From Streptomyces griseus subsp. griseus (lineage in GTDB: Bacteria; Actinomycetota; Actinomycetes; Streptomycetales; Streptomycetaceae), in assembly GCF_000720255.1 (NCBI RefSeq), contig NZ_JOJE01000062.1, forward strand, positions 1 to 36,120: 36,120 nucleotides of DNA, given 5' to 3'. Below the pieces are notes generated by a model. It was given only the letters and a program-made list of their open reading frames with translations, did not search any database and was not told the DNA's origin. Below are positions 1 through 7,691 of this stretch, piece after piece (within the stretch, counting starts at the first letter, position 1; every line of letters begins with the position of its first letter). The position numbers and the translations under genes are program-made.

Positions 1-2
1 CC

Positions 3-683
3 ACCCCCACCCCGGACACGGCGCCGGCGCCGGCGCCGGCCGAGGAGCAGGCTTCCTCCTCCCGCGTGACGATCCTGTGTGCCGTCGCCGTGCTCGCCCT
101 GGGGCTCACCCTGCTCGGCCGCCACGACGACACGCCGGCCCCCGCTCCCCAGCCGCCCCGCGCCGCCCCGGCCGCGCCCACGGCACGGGAGTCGACGGCG
201 GCCGACACGCCGGAGCGGTCCGGCAAGCACCTCCCCCGTGCCGAGCCGCTGCGTCTGCACATCCCCAAGATCGACGTCGACGCCCCCTTCACCGACCTCT
301 CCATCGCCGCGAACGGCCATCTGGAACCGCCGCCCGCGGACGACACCAACCTCGTCGGCTGGCACGCCGGAGGCGCCTCGCCCGGGGAGATCGGCACGTC
401 GATCATCGCCGGACACGTCGACACCAAGACGTCCGCCGCCGTCTTCGTCCGCCTCGGCGAACTCGACAGGGGCGACACCTTCTACGTCACCCGCGCCGAC
501 GGCCGCAGAGCGACGTTCCGCGTCGACAGCGTCGAGACCTTCGACAAGGACAGCTTCCCCAGCGACCGTGTCTACGACGACACAGATACCGCCCAGGCCC
601 GTCTGATCACCTGCGCGGGCGACTACGACCGCTCGGTGCGGGACTACACCGACAACCTCGTCGTCTTCGCCCACCTGATCTGA
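3..683 (+). CDS. Class F sortase, 5' end probably outside the window
   Basis: Membrane-anchored cysteine transpeptidase of the class F (actinobacterial) sortase family, expected to act outside the membrane on sorting-signal proteins. A single hydrophobic segment (VTILCAVAVLALGLTLLG) is followed by a Pro/Ala-rich linker and a sortase domain. The catalytic His lies in IIAGHVDT and the catalytic Cys in LITCAGDYD; the following Arg residues in DRSVRDY would supply the third catalytic residue. A GTG at 66 could serve as start, but it has no well-spaced ribosome site and would put the membrane segment at residue 1. The frame stays open to the window edge with an acidic Pro/Ala stretch, so the true start is probably upstream. 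Substrates cannot be told from here. The gene ends in a strong hairpin shared with the convergent hydroxylase. Confidence 0.88.
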   Translation, partial: TPTPDTAPAPAPAEEQASSSRVTILCAVAVLALGLTLLGRHDDTPAPAPQPPRAAPAAPTARESTAADTPERSGKHLPRAEPLRLHIPKIDVDAPFTDLSIAANGHLEPPPADDTNLVGWHAGGASPGEIGTSIIAGHVDTKTSAAVFVRLGELDRGDTFYVTRADGRRATFRVDSVETFDKDSFPSDRVYDDTDTAQARLITCAGDYDRSVRDYTDNLVVFAHLI

Positions 684-693
684 CGCACGCTCG

Positions 694-737
694 CCACAGC
701 ACCGTGGCGCCCGGTATGGGGCGCCACGGTGCTGTGG
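694..737. terminator. Bidirectional intrinsic-type terminator hairpin
   Basis: A perfect 19-bp inverted repeat (arms 694-712 and 719-737) with a 6-nt loop lies between the convergent sortase and FAD hydroxylase genes. There is no long T tract, as is usual in Streptomyces. The length and perfection of the stem make a shared terminator the simplest reading. Confidence 0.85.
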
Positions 738-753
738 TGGTTCTGTGAGGGCG

Positions 754-2412
754 TCAGGGCCGCGCCAGCAGCCCGCCGAGGACCTGCCGGAGCGTCGACT
801 CGGGGTCCCGGACCGTGACCAGGGAACGCCAGGCGACGAAACCGTCGGGACGGACGAGCACCGCGCCCTCGGCTGTGACGCCGTGGAGTTCCGACCAGTC
901 CGTGTCGCCCTCGGGCATCAAGTCGGCGTCGGTGCCGTCGCCCACCCGGTACGAGGTGAGCGGGACGGACAGTTCCGCGGCGACGCGAAGGGCGGCCTCG
1001 TGCCATCCGCTCCCGGCGGTGGCGTCGCTGAGGAGGACCAGGGAGCGCTCGTAGAGGTCGAGGGTGGAGACCCGCTCGCCCCGGTGGCGCAGCCACAGGT
1101 GCGGTGCCCTGCTGCCGGGCTCCCCCGTCAGGCTCAGCCCCTCCGGGACGACCGGGGTCTCGGGGTCGGCGCCGACGACCGCGCCCTGCGGATACCGGTA
1201 GCCGAGGGCCACGTTGAGGATGCCGCGCTGGGGGCCGCCGCCACCGGTTCCGGGCGCCGGGGCGAAGCCGGGGTGGCTGTGCTCGACCGACCGGGCGGCG
1301 GCGCGGGCGCTGGTCGCCTCCGCGACCGGGCGGCGCTCGGCGTCGTACGTGTCCAGCAGGCCCTCCCCCGCCCAGCCGCCCAGCACCGCGGCCAGTTTCC
1401 AGGCGAGGTTGTGGGCGTCCTGGATACCGGTGTTGGAGCCGAACGCCCCGGTGGGTGACATCTCGTGGGCGGAGTCGCCGGCCAGGAAGACGCGTCCCGA
1501 GCGGTAGCTGCGGGCGACGCGCTGGGCTGCGTGCCAGGGCGCCCTGCCGGTGATCTCGACGTCGAGGTCCGCGACGCCGACGGCGCGGCGGATGTGCTCC
1601 ACGCACCGCTCGTCCGTGAACTCCTCCAGGGTCTCGCCGTGTTCGGGGTGCCAGGGGGCGTGGAAGACCCAGTTCTCCCGGTTGTCCACCGGCAGCAGGG
1701 CGCCGTCGGCGTCGGGGCTGGTGAGGTAGCAGACGATGAAGCGACGGTCGCCGACCACGTCGGCGAGGGCACGGGAGCGGAAGGTGACGCTGACGTTGTG
1801 GAACAGGTCGCCGGGACCGCTCTGTCCGATGCCGAGCTGTTCGCGGACGGGGCTGCGGGGGCCGTCCGCGGCGACGAGGTAGTCCGCGCGGAAGGTGGTG
1901 TGATCGCCGGTCTCACGGCTCTTGACGACGGCGGTGACGCCGTCGCTGTCGGCGTCGAACGACATGAGTTCGGTGTGGTAGCGCAGATCGCCGCCGAGCT
2001 GGCGGGCGTGGTCGAGCAGGACGGGCTCCAGGTCGTTCTGGCTGCACAGGCACCAGGAGCTGGGGCTGAAGCGGGCCAGTCCGTTGCCCGGGTCGATCTG
2101 CCGGAACAGCCACTCGCCCGCGTCGCCGACCAGGGTGGGCGTCTGCAGGATGCCGTGGTTGTCGGCCAGCGTGGCCGCCGCCTCGTGGATCGCCGGCTCG
2201 GTGCCGGCGACCCGGAACAGCTCCATCGTGCGGACGTTGTTGCCGCGGCCCCGCGGGTGGATGGAGGTGCCGGCGTGGCGCTCCACCAGGGTGTGCGGCA
2301 CCCCCAGCCGGCCCAGGAACAGCGAGGTCGACAGGCCGACCAGGGAACCGCCGACGATGAGGACCGGCACCCTGTGGGTCTTGTTGTCGGCCTGTTCGGC
2401 TCTTGAGTTCAT
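754..2412 (-). CDS. FAD-dependent aromatic hydroxylase (polyketide/spore-pigment type)
   Basis: Predicted flavoprotein monooxygenase of 552 aa in the PF01494 (PheA/TfdB) family, the group containing aromatic-polyketide hydroxylases. Visible motifs are the N-terminal dinucleotide fold ([12 protein letters not shown], then VERH), the segment [19 protein letters not shown] typical of the polyketide hydroxylases, the DG motif ([14 protein letters not shown]), and the GD motif ([15 protein letters not shown]) that binds the FAD ribityl chain. A C-terminal thioredoxin-like extension from about residue 400 is normal for the family. ATG at 2412 was chosen because GGAGG lies 6 nt upstream; a longer reading from 2484 has no such support. 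It is divergent from a cupin gene, an arrangement resembling whiE ORFVIII and the whiE operon of spore-pigment clusters. Its substrate is probably an aromatic polyketide, but no PKS gene is present here. Confidence 0.87.
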   Translation of the reverse strand: MNSRAEQADNKTHRVPVLIVGGSLVGLSTSLFLGRLGVPHTLVERHAGTSIHPRGRGNNVRTMELFRVAGTEPAIHEAAATLADNHGILQTPTLVGDAGEWLFRQIDPGNGLARFSPSSWCLCSQNDLEPVLLDHARQLGGDLRYHTELMSFDADSDGVTAVVKSRETGDHTTFRADYLVAADGPRSPVREQLGIGQSGPGDLFHNVSVTFRSRALADVVGDRRFIVCYLTSPDADGALLPVDNRENWVFHAPWHPEHGETLEEFTDERCVEHIRRAVGVADLDVEITGRAPWHAAQRVARSYRSGRVFLAGDSAHEMSPTGAFGSNTGIQDAHNLAWKLAAVLGGWAGEGLLDTYDAERRPVAEATSARAAARSVEHSHPGFAPAPGTGGGGPQRGILNVALGYRYPQGAVVGADPETPVVPEGLSLTGEPGSRAPHLWLRHRGERVSTLDLYERSLVLLSDATAGSGWHEAALRVAAELSVPLTSYRVGDGTDADLMPEGDTDWSELHGVTAEGAVLVRPDGFVAWRSLVTVRDPESTLRQVLGGLLARP

Positions 2413-2671
2413 CTCTCGCCTCCAGCATGTCGTGTCCGCCGAATCGGCCGCGTGCGGCACGGCCTGGCCCTTGATGCATGCCACCCGGGGCGGACGGCGG
2501 CTCAGGCTTCACCCGCTTGACGCGCCTGGTTCGCGGTGTTCCCGGGCACGACCCACGATCGTCGTGACGCGTTCACGAGGAACAGGTGTGCACCCCTGTA
2601 CGTCCGCCTCCCTCCCCTCCCCCTTCCTCTCTCGCCCTCCTCTCCCGCTTCTCGTCCTCGGAGTGACTGAC
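2413..2671. promoter_or_regulatory. Divergent promoter region with inverted repeats and a pyrimidine tract
   Basis: This 259-bp gap separates the divergent hydroxylase and cupin genes and must hold both promoters. It contains a perfect inverted repeat CACGA-TCG-TCGTG (2554-2566), an imperfect palindrome GTGACGCGTTCAC (2564-2576), and a dyad from 2583 to 2598 with CAGG and CCTG ends. From about 2600 to 2660 the plus strand is almost pure C/T and would be part of the cupin leader. Convincing -10/-35 pairs were not identified, and the protein that would bind the dyads is unknown. Confidence 0.45.
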
Positions 2672-3091
2672 ATGACAGAGCGACAGGCCCGCATCGTCTC
2701 CCTCGCCGACGCCGCGCCCAACCGCCGGCGTGGTGGTGACGTCCGCGCCCTTCTCACGCCCACCACCGTCGGCTCGACCAGCGGGTTCATGGGCGTGGCG
2801 CTGGTGCAGCCCGGGGAACGCATCGCGGAGCACTACCATCCGTACTCCGAGGAGTTCGTGTACGTCACCCACGGCACCTTCGAGGTGGACCTGGACGGCG
2901 AGCCGCACCCCCTCCGCATCGGTCAGGGGCTGCTGATCCCGCCGTACCTGCGCCACCGCTTCCGCAACGTGGGCACGGACGAGGCACGACTCGTGTTCCA
3001 CCTGGGGCCGCTGGCCCCGCGGCCCGACCTCGGGCACGTGGACACTGAGGGAACGGCGGAGGGGTCGGTGGAGGCGGCGGAGACGGTCTAG
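2672..3091 (+). CDS. Cupin-domain protein resembling WhiE ORFII / SchB / CurC
   Basis: Small single-domain cupin of 139 aa. The metal-binding motif is visible as [18 protein letters not shown], followed by a second cupin motif ([17 protein letters not shown]), so a metal ion held by the HYH-E and H residues is expected. The N-terminal stretch [15 protein letters not shown] and the length match the cupins of aromatic polyketide and spore-pigment clusters, whose exact role (cyclisation or tailoring) is unsettled. ATG at 2672 was chosen for a GGAG about 8 nt upstream; GTG at 2663 is a possible alternative. In known clusters this gene is followed by KS-alpha and KS-beta genes. Here it is followed by a terminator and an unrelated tRNA-like gene, so the pair with the divergent hydroxylase stands alone. 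Confidence 0.88.
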   Translation: MTERQARIVSLADAAPNRRRGGDVRALLTPTTVGSTSGFMGVALVQPGERIAEHYHPYSEEFVYVTHGTFEVDLDGEPHPLRIGQGLLIPPYLRHRFRNVGTDEARLVFHLGPLAPRPDLGHVDTEGTAEGSVEAAETV

Positions 3092-3098
3092 GACGCAA

Positions 3099-3132
3099 CG
3101 AGCCCCACCCCCTGATATGGGGGTGGGGCTCG
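3099..3132. terminator. Hairpin terminator between the cupin and tRNA-like genes
   Basis: A perfect 14-bp inverted repeat (arms 3099-3112 and 3119-3132, loop TGATAT) starts 7 nt after the cupin stop. It also lies just past the 3' end of the minus-strand tRNA-like gene, so it can terminate both transcripts. Confidence 0.85.
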
Positions 3133-3139
3133 CATCCGG

Positions 3140-3209
3140 AGCGCCGGGCAGGCCTTGCACCTGCATTTCCCCGCAGGAAGCGGGGCGTCTTTCCTTGGAC
3201 CACCAACGC
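3140..3209 (-). tRNA. Atypical tRNA-Gly(UCC)-like gene
   Basis: Read on the minus strand, 70 nt fold into a full cloverleaf. The acceptor stem is 7 bp (GCGTTGG/CCGGCGC, two G-U pairs) with discriminator T. The D arm is short (GTC/GAC) with a loop keeping AAGGAA. The anticodon stem is 5 bp (CCCCG/CGGGG) with loop CTTCCTG, which places UCC at 34-36. The variable loop is 4 nt, and the T stem is 5 bp (GCAGG/CCTGC) with loop TGCAAGG. G1-C72, C2-G71, G3-C70, U73, C35 and C36 are all glycine identity elements. Unusual points are G instead of psi-U at 55, a pyrimidine at 37, and no encoded CCA (the 3' flank reads CCG). It may be a specialised or weakly translating tRNA, or a decayed copy. Upstream sequence overlaps the kinase promoter region. 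Confidence 0.68.
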
Positions 3210-3284
3210 GCGGCACCGCCACCGGAGTTCCGGCGGCCTGCTCAAGATCAAGCCTACCTCATCCTCGTGGGTACGCTGACCGGA

Positions 3285-3827
3285 ATGACGACTCCTCCCT
3301 CCTCCACCCGGCTGGTGATCCTGCGCGGCAACAGCGCGTCCGGGAAGAGCTCGGTGGCCGCCGGACTGCGTGCGCGGTACGGACGGGGCATCGCCCTGGT
3401 GAGCCAGGACGTCCTGCGCCGTGAGGTGTTGCGCGAGCGGGACATCCCCGGCGGCGCCAACATCCGCCTGATCGACCTCACCGTCCGGCACGCCCTCGAC
3501 CACGGCTTCCACACGGTGCTCGAAGGCATCCTGTACGTCGCGCACTACGGCGAGATGCTCGCCGGGCTGCTGGCCGACTACCCGGGTCGCAGTCACTGCT
3601 TCTACCTGGACGTCCCCTTCGAGGAGACCCTCGTCCGGCACGCGACCAAGCCGATCGCCGACGAGGTCGGCGCGGCCGAACTGCGCTCCTGGTACCGGCC
3701 GTCGGACCTGCTGCCGGGCGGTGTGGAGACCGTGGTCCCGGCCGACAGCTCGCTGTGCGCGACGATCGACCGGGTGATGCGGGCGTCCGGTCTCGACGTG
3801 TCCGCCGAGGCGCCGAGCGGCACCTGA
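3285..3827 (+). CDS. P-loop kinase-like protein (AAA_33 / zeta-toxin-like)
   Basis: A 180-aa single-domain nucleotide-binding protein. The N-terminus has a beta-strand plus Walker A, VILRGNSASGKSSVA (about residues 11-24). It is followed by LVSQDVLRREVL, which in this fold positions the phosphate acceptor, and by a lid-like Arg-containing C-terminal half. The family includes zeta toxins, chloramphenicol phosphotransferase and small-molecule kinases; the acceptor substrate cannot be told. No antitoxin-like small gene precedes it, which argues against a classical epsilon/zeta module. ATG at 3285 fits the fold; the frame is open further upstream but would run into the tRNA-like gene. It converges with the TetR gene, whose stop is 10 nt away. 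Confidence 0.75.
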   Translation: MTTPPSSTRLVILRGNSASGKSSVAAGLRARYGRGIALVSQDVLRREVLRERDIPGGANIRLIDLTVRHALDHGFHTVLEGILYVAHYGEMLAGLLADYPGRSHCFYLDVPFEETLVRHATKPIADEVGAAELRSWYRPSDLLPGGVETVVPADSSLCATIDRVMRASGLDVSAEAPSGT

Positions 3828-3837
3828 CGGCCGGCAC

Positions 3838-4395
3838 TCACCGCAGGGCCGCCGCCACCAGCCCGCGGAGCTCCGCGTCGGACACGCTCCCGCCGGCCAC
3901 CAGCCTGTCGAAGACCAGCCCGTCGACGCACGCCAGCAGGGTGACGGTGCGCTCCTCGGCGTCCGCGTGCCCCCGCCCCGTCAGGAAGTCCTGCACGGCC
4001 TGCCTGGCCGCGTTCTCGCGCGGTACGAGGATCTCCCGCAGCTCGGGCTGGCGCACGCTCTCGATGGCGCAGGCGTAGCGGGCGAGGGAGCGTCGCCGCC
4101 CGGCTCCCGTGAGCCGGCCCTCGATGAAGACGCCGAGCCCCGCGACGAGTTCCTCCGCGTTCCGCAGGGCGGGCGTCCGCTCCCCGATCGCCTGGAGTTC
4201 GGCCTGGTCGAGTGCGACGAGGCGCCGGACGAGCGCGGTGAGCAGCGCCTGGCGGGTGCGGTAGTACGCGGAGGTCGTGCCGGGCGGCAGCTTCACGGCC
4301 CGGTCCACCGCGCGATGGGTCAGGCCCCGCATTCCGGCCTCGGCGAGCACGTCGATGGCCGCGTCGGCGAGGACGGTGCGTCGATCGGTGGACAT
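3838..4395 (-). CDS. TetR/AcrR-family repressor
   Basis: A 185-aa transcription factor with a typical TetR N-terminal helix-turn-helix (residues about 10-55: VLADAAIDVLAEAGMRGLTH, then AVDRAVKLPPGTTSAYYRTRQ) and a helical ligand-binding C-terminal domain. ATG at 4395 is preceded by AGAGGGG. It is divergent from a FAD monooxygenase, and the 154-bp gap holds two near-identical palindromes (TTCTAC-N4-GTAGAA type). The most direct reading is that it represses itself and the monooxygenase until a small aromatic or drug-like ligand binds. The ligand is unknown. Confidence 0.9.
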   Translation of the reverse strand: MSTDRRTVLADAAIDVLAEAGMRGLTHRAVDRAVKLPPGTTSAYYRTRQALLTALVRRLVALDQAELQAIGERTPALRNAEELVAGLGVFIEGRLTGAGRRRSLARYACAIESVRQPELREILVPRENAARQAVQDFLTGRGHADAEERTVTLLACVDGLVFDRLVAGGSVSDAELRGLVAAALR

Positions 4396-4420
4396 GCCCC
4401 TCTTTCTACACGCCCGCCTT

Positions 4421-4434
4421 TCTACACCCGTAGA
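4421..4434. promoter_or_regulatory. Predicted TetR operator O1
   Basis: TCTAC-ACCC-GTAGA is a 14-bp perfect inverted repeat 26 bp upstream of the tetR start. A lone half-site (TTTCTACA, 4403-4410) lies between it and tetR. Sequence and spacing match the second site at 4479. Confidence 0.7.
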
Positions 4435-4478
4435 GGGACGGAGCAACCGGACGGAGTAGTCTCCCGTCTCGCCTCTTT

Positions 4479-4494
4479 TTCTACATCCGTAGAA
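4479..4494. promoter_or_regulatory. Predicted TetR operator O2
   Basis: TTCTAC-ATCC-GTAGAA is a 16-bp inverted repeat with the same arms and 4-nt spacer as O1, 58 bp away (centre to centre). It lies about 55 bp before the monooxygenase start, so two dimers could control both divergent promoters. Confidence 0.75.
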
Positions 4495-4549
4495 GGCGAG
4501 GCGAGAGATCTCCGCGAGGCGGCGACACGGGGTGGACGGGAGGCCGGGC

Positions 4550-5713
4550 ATGGGTGGAAGTGCGGTGGTGGTCGGGGGCGGCATCGGCGGGCTGGCCGTC
4601 GCGATCGGGCTGCGTCGGGTGGGCTGGGAGGTGACCGTCGTCGAACGCGCGCCCGTCCTGGCCGACGTGGGCGCGGGGATCTCCCTGCACGCCAACGGCC
4701 TGCGCGCGCTGGACGCGCTCGACGCCGGCCTCGGTGCGCGGGTGCGCGCGGCCGCCCGCCCCCAGTACACGGGGGGTACACGTGCCCCGGCGGGCCGCCG
4801 ACTGGCCCGGATGGACGGGGCCGCGCTCGAACGCGAGCTGGGCACGCCGATCGTCGGCATATCGCGCGCCGAGCTGCACCGGCTGCTGCGCGCCGCATTG
4901 CCTGCGCAGTGCCTGGTCGTCGGGGTCGAGGTGACGTCCGTGGTGGGCACGGACTCCGGGCGGGTGCGCGTGCCGGTGGGGAACGGCGTGAAGGAGGTGG
5001 ATCTGGTGGTGGCCGCCGACGGCGTCCACAGTCGGCTGCGCGCGCAGCTGTTCCCCGACCACCCCGGGCCCACCTACAGCGGTTCGACCGTGGTCCGCGC
5101 GATCACGGAACGGCCCGTCGGACTGGACGCCGACTTCGAACTGACCTGGGGCGGGGGCGCCGAGTTCGGTCACATCGCGTTCGTCGACGGCCGGGCCGAG
5201 TGGCACGCGGTGTACAACGCGCCCGTCGGTGTGCGGTACCCCGACGTCCTCGCGGAGATGCGTCGCCGCTTCGGCTCCTGGCACGAGCCGATCCCGGCGC
5301 TGCTCGACGGCACGCGAGCGGACGCCGTCCTGCACCACGACATCCATGAGCTGGTGACGCCCCTGCCCGCCTTCGCCGCGGGGCGGATCGCCCTGCTCGG
5401 CGACGCCGCCCACGCGATGACGCCCCACCTCGGCCAGGGTGCCTGCCAGGCACTGGAGGACGCGGTCGTGCTGGCCGCCGCGCTCGCCGCCGAGCCGACG
5501 GTCGACGCGGGGCTGTCCCGTTACGACGCCGAGCGCCGCCCGCGCAGCCAGGCCGTCGCCCGCGCCGCGCGCCAGGCCGGACGGATGGGCCAGCGGCTCG
5601 CCCATCCGCTGGCCGTCGCCGTGCGCGACACCGCGCTCCGGCTGGCGCCGTCCCGCGTGACGGTCCGCGCCGTCCTGCGGCACGCCGACTGGAGGCCGCC
5701 TGAGCTGGGGTGA
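4550..5713 (+). CDS. FAD-dependent monooxygenase (UbiH/HpxO-like)
   Basis: A 387-aa single-component class A flavin monooxygenase. Motifs seen: AVVVGGGIGGLAVAIGLRR with the acidic end of beta-2 in VVERAP (FAD adenosine binding), VVAADGVHSRLR (DG motif, about residue 150), and GRIALLGDAAHAMTPHLGQG (GD motif, about residue 280). Length and motif order match FAD-dependent urate hydroxylase and salicylate hydroxylase-like enzymes, but the substrate is not predictable. ATG at 4550 has GGAGG 6 nt upstream. It is the only structural gene divergent from the TetR regulator and downstream of its operators, suggesting an inducible catabolic or detoxifying oxygenase. Confidence 0.88.
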   Translation: MGGSAVVVGGGIGGLAVAIGLRRVGWEVTVVERAPVLADVGAGISLHANGLRALDALDAGLGARVRAAARPQYTGGTRAPAGRRLARMDGAALERELGTPIVGISRAELHRLLRAALPAQCLVVGVEVTSVVGTDSGRVRVPVGNGVKEVDLVVAADGVHSRLRAQLFPDHPGPTYSGSTVVRAITERPVGLDADFELTWGGGAEFGHIAFVDGRAEWHAVYNAPVGVRYPDVLAEMRRRFGSWHEPIPALLDGTRADAVLHHDIHELVTPLPAFAAGRIALLGDAAHAMTPHLGQGACQALEDAVVLAAALAAEPTVDAGLSRYDAERRPRSQAVARAARQAGRMGQRLAHPLAVAVRDTALRLAPSRVTVRAVLRHADWRPPELG

Positions 5714-5758
5714 CCGCGAGGGGGGCGGGGTGGTCGGTGGTGGTCCCCGCTACCGCTA

Positions 5759-5773
5759 TGTTCGACGCGAACA
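5759..5773. promoter_or_regulatory. Inverted repeat upstream of the permease operon
   Basis: TGTTCG-ACG-CGAACA is a perfect 15-bp dyad ending 14 nt before the permease start codon at 5788. Its position is right for a repressor site over the transcription start. No cognate regulator gene is adjacent. Confidence 0.4.
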
Positions 5774-5787
5774 ACCAAGGGGTGGGG

Positions 5788-6825
5788 ATGCAGAAGACAG
5801 ACGAACGGAACGAGGAGGCGGAGGCGGCGCTCGCGGACGCGGTGGCCCGCGACGACACCTCTGTGCGGGGCCGGCCCAGCTCCTGGGGGCTCCTGCTGGT
5901 CGCGGCGGCCGTCGTGCCGGGCACGGTGCTCTTCGTCGTCGGCCGGTTCCTGGAGGAACCGGCCCTTCAGGCCTGGCGGACGGTGTGTCTCGCCATCACC
6001 GTGCAGGCGATGCCGTTCCTGCTGCTGGGCACCGCCCTGTCGGGGGCGATCAACGCGTTCGTCCCGGCGCGGGTGTTCACCCGGGTGCTGCCCCGGCGGC
6101 CCGCGCTCGCCGTCCCGGTCGCCGGGATCGCCGGAGTCGTCCTTCCGGGCTGCGAGTGCGCCTCGGTGCCGGTGGCGAGCAGCCTGATCGGCCGCGGTGT
6201 CACCCCGGCCGCCGCCTTCGCCTTCCTGCTGTCGGCCCCCGCCATCAACCCGGTGGTGCTGACCGCCACCGCCGTCGCCTTCCCCGGCAGCCCCGCCATG
6301 GTGCTGGCCCGGCTGCTCGCTTCACTCGCCACCGCCGCCCTGATGGGCTGGCTGTGGCTGTGGCTGGGCCGCGCGGAGTGGCTGCGGCCGTCCGTACGGC
6401 ACACCGGGCACCGGCCGGGGCACAGCCGCTGGACGGAGTTCCGCCTCGGCTTCCAGCACGACTTCCTGCACGCGGGCGGCTTCCTGGTGGTCGGGGCCAT
6501 GGCGGCGGCCACCTTCAACGTGGCGGTGCCCCGCTCCGTACTCGACACCTTCTCCGGCTCGCCCTGGCTGTCGGTGCTGTTCCTGGCCGCGCTCGCCATC
6601 GTCCTCGCGGTGTGTTCCGAGGCCGACGCCTTCGTCGCCGCGTCGCTCACCGGCTTCTCGCCCGTCGCACGGCTGGCGTTCCTGGTGGTCGGCCCGATGG
6701 TCGACCTGAAGCTCATCGCCCTTCAGGCGGGCACGTTCGGCCGGGCCTTCGCGGTGCGTTTCTCGGCCGCGACGACCGTCGTCGCCGTCGTGTGCAGCGT
6801 GCTGATCGGAGGGGTGCTGCTGTGA
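5788..6825 (+). CDS. Permease of the DUF318/ArsP-like (UPF0718) family
   Basis: A 345-aa polytopic membrane protein with about eight hydrophobic segments. The family hallmark is visible twice: LPGCECASVPVASSLIGRGVTPAAAFAFLLSAPAINP in the first half, and a second repeat around VCSEADAFVAASLTGF. The conserved Cys pair in GCEC and the Cys in VCSEAD are typical. Members move organoarsenicals or are proposed to handle metals; the substrate here is unknown. ATG at 5788 was chosen because AAGGGG/GGTGGGG precedes it; a longer reading to 5710 would overlap the previous stop. It overlaps the next gene by 4 nt (GTGA), so the two are translationally coupled and probably form one system. Confidence 0.85.
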   Translation: MQKTDERNEEAEAALADAVARDDTSVRGRPSSWGLLLVAAAVVPGTVLFVVGRFLEEPALQAWRTVCLAITVQAMPFLLLGTALSGAINAFVPARVFTRVLPRRPALAVPVAGIAGVVLPGCECASVPVASSLIGRGVTPAAAFAFLLSAPAINPVVLTATAVAFPGSPAMVLARLLASLATAALMGWLWLWLGRAEWLRPSVRHTGHRPGHSRWTEFRLGFQHDFLHAGGFLVVGAMAAATFNVAVPRSVLDTFSGSPWLSVLFLAALAIVLAVCSEADAFVAASLTGFSPVARLAFLVVGPMVDLKLIALQAGTFGRAFAVRFSAATTVVAVVCSVLIGGVLL

Positions 6826-7637
6826 GACGGTTCGTACAACTGGTCCTGCTCGTGCTCATCGGCCTCGCCCTGCTGCACGCCTCGCTCTTCACCGACCTCT
6901 ACCTCAGGTACGTCAAGCCGGGGATGCGTCCGATGCTGATCGCGTCGGGGGCTCTGCTGCTCGTGCTGGGAGCGGCGGAGGCATGGTCGTACCGGCGGCG
7001 GTCCGGAGGCGGTGCCCGGCACGGGGACAGGGACGACCACCACGACCCGGACGGCGACCCGGCCACTCATGACCACGACAGCGCCCCGGCCGCTCATGAC
7101 CACGGCCATGACCACTCCGGCACACCCCGGGTCGCCTGGCTGCTGCTCCTCCCCGCGCTCAGTCTGCTGTTCTACGCTCCGCCCACGCTCGGCGCCTACA
7201 CGGCCTCCCGCGCCGAGCCCCAGGCCGTGGCGAAGGTTCCGGAGCGGGAGGGCTTCGATCCGTTGCCCGCCACCTCGCCGCTGCCGATGACCCTGACCGA
7301 CTTCACCGAGCGGGTGCAGCAGGACCGCAAGCAGGCCATCAAGGGGCGCAGCGTGCAGCTCACGGGGTTCGTGACCCCGGACGGGGCGGGCGACAGCTGG
7401 GATCTGACCCGGATCATCTTCTCGTGCTGCGCCGCGGACGCCCGGTCCGTGAAGGTACGGGTCCACGGCTCCACCGCTCTGCCGGCGAACACCTGGGTGA
7501 CGGTCACCGGCACCTGGCATCCAGGCGGGACCCTGGGCACGAGCTCCGCCGGGGCCGCGCTCGACGCCGTCGCGGTCAAGAAGATCGAGCGCCCCTTCAA
7601 CGCCTACCTCGACGCTCTTCCGCCCGCCCCGCGCTGA
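6822..7637 (+). CDS. TIGR03943-family membrane protein, partner of the permease
   Basis: A 271-aa protein of the TIGR03943/DUF1980 (YcgQ-like) family, usually found beside a DUF318 permease. It has two N-terminal membrane helices, then a striking His/Asp-rich loop (HDHDSAPAAHDHGHDHSG) that looks able to bind metal. A third helix (AWLLLLPALSLLFYAP) is followed by a C-terminal extracytoplasmic domain holding the conserved IIFSCCAADA motif and a G-rich OB-like barrel. GTG at 6822 overlaps the permease stop. The His loop together with the Cys pair supports a role in metal handling, which is inference. A hairpin follows the stop. Confidence 0.82.
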   Translation: MRRFVQLVLLVLIGLALLHASLFTDLYLRYVKPGMRPMLIASGALLLVLGAAEAWSYRRRSGGGARHGDRDDHHDPDGDPATHDHDSAPAAHDHGHDHSGTPRVAWLLLLPALSLLFYAPPTLGAYTASRAEPQAVAKVPEREGFDPLPATSPLPMTLTDFTERVQQDRKQAIKGRSVQLTGFVTPDGAGDSWDLTRIIFSCCAADARSVKVRVHGSTALPANTWVTVTGTWHPGGTLGTSSAGAALDAVAVKKIERPFNAYLDALPPAPR

Positions 7638-7646
7638 AAGGCGACA

Positions 7647-7671
7647 CGCCCGGCCACGCATGAGCCGGGCG
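7647..7671. terminator. Possible terminator after the permease pair
   Basis: A perfect 8-bp stem (CGCCCGGC at 7647-7654, GCCGGGCG at 7664-7671) with a 9-nt loop begins 9 nt after the stop. It is shorter than the other hairpins in the window and has no T tract. Confidence 0.45.
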
Positions 7672-7691
7672 ACCTGGGTTACCCCGCCCAT

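Noticed and set aside
3141..3209. Plus-strand structured RNA at the tRNA-like site
   Set aside because: The same hairpins exist on the plus strand, but only the minus-strand reading gives a cloverleaf with glycine identity elements and an anticodon loop.
3285..3827. Zeta toxin of a toxin-antitoxin pair
   Set aside because: There is a kinase-like Walker A but no small antitoxin gene before it; the upstream space is taken by the tRNA-like gene.
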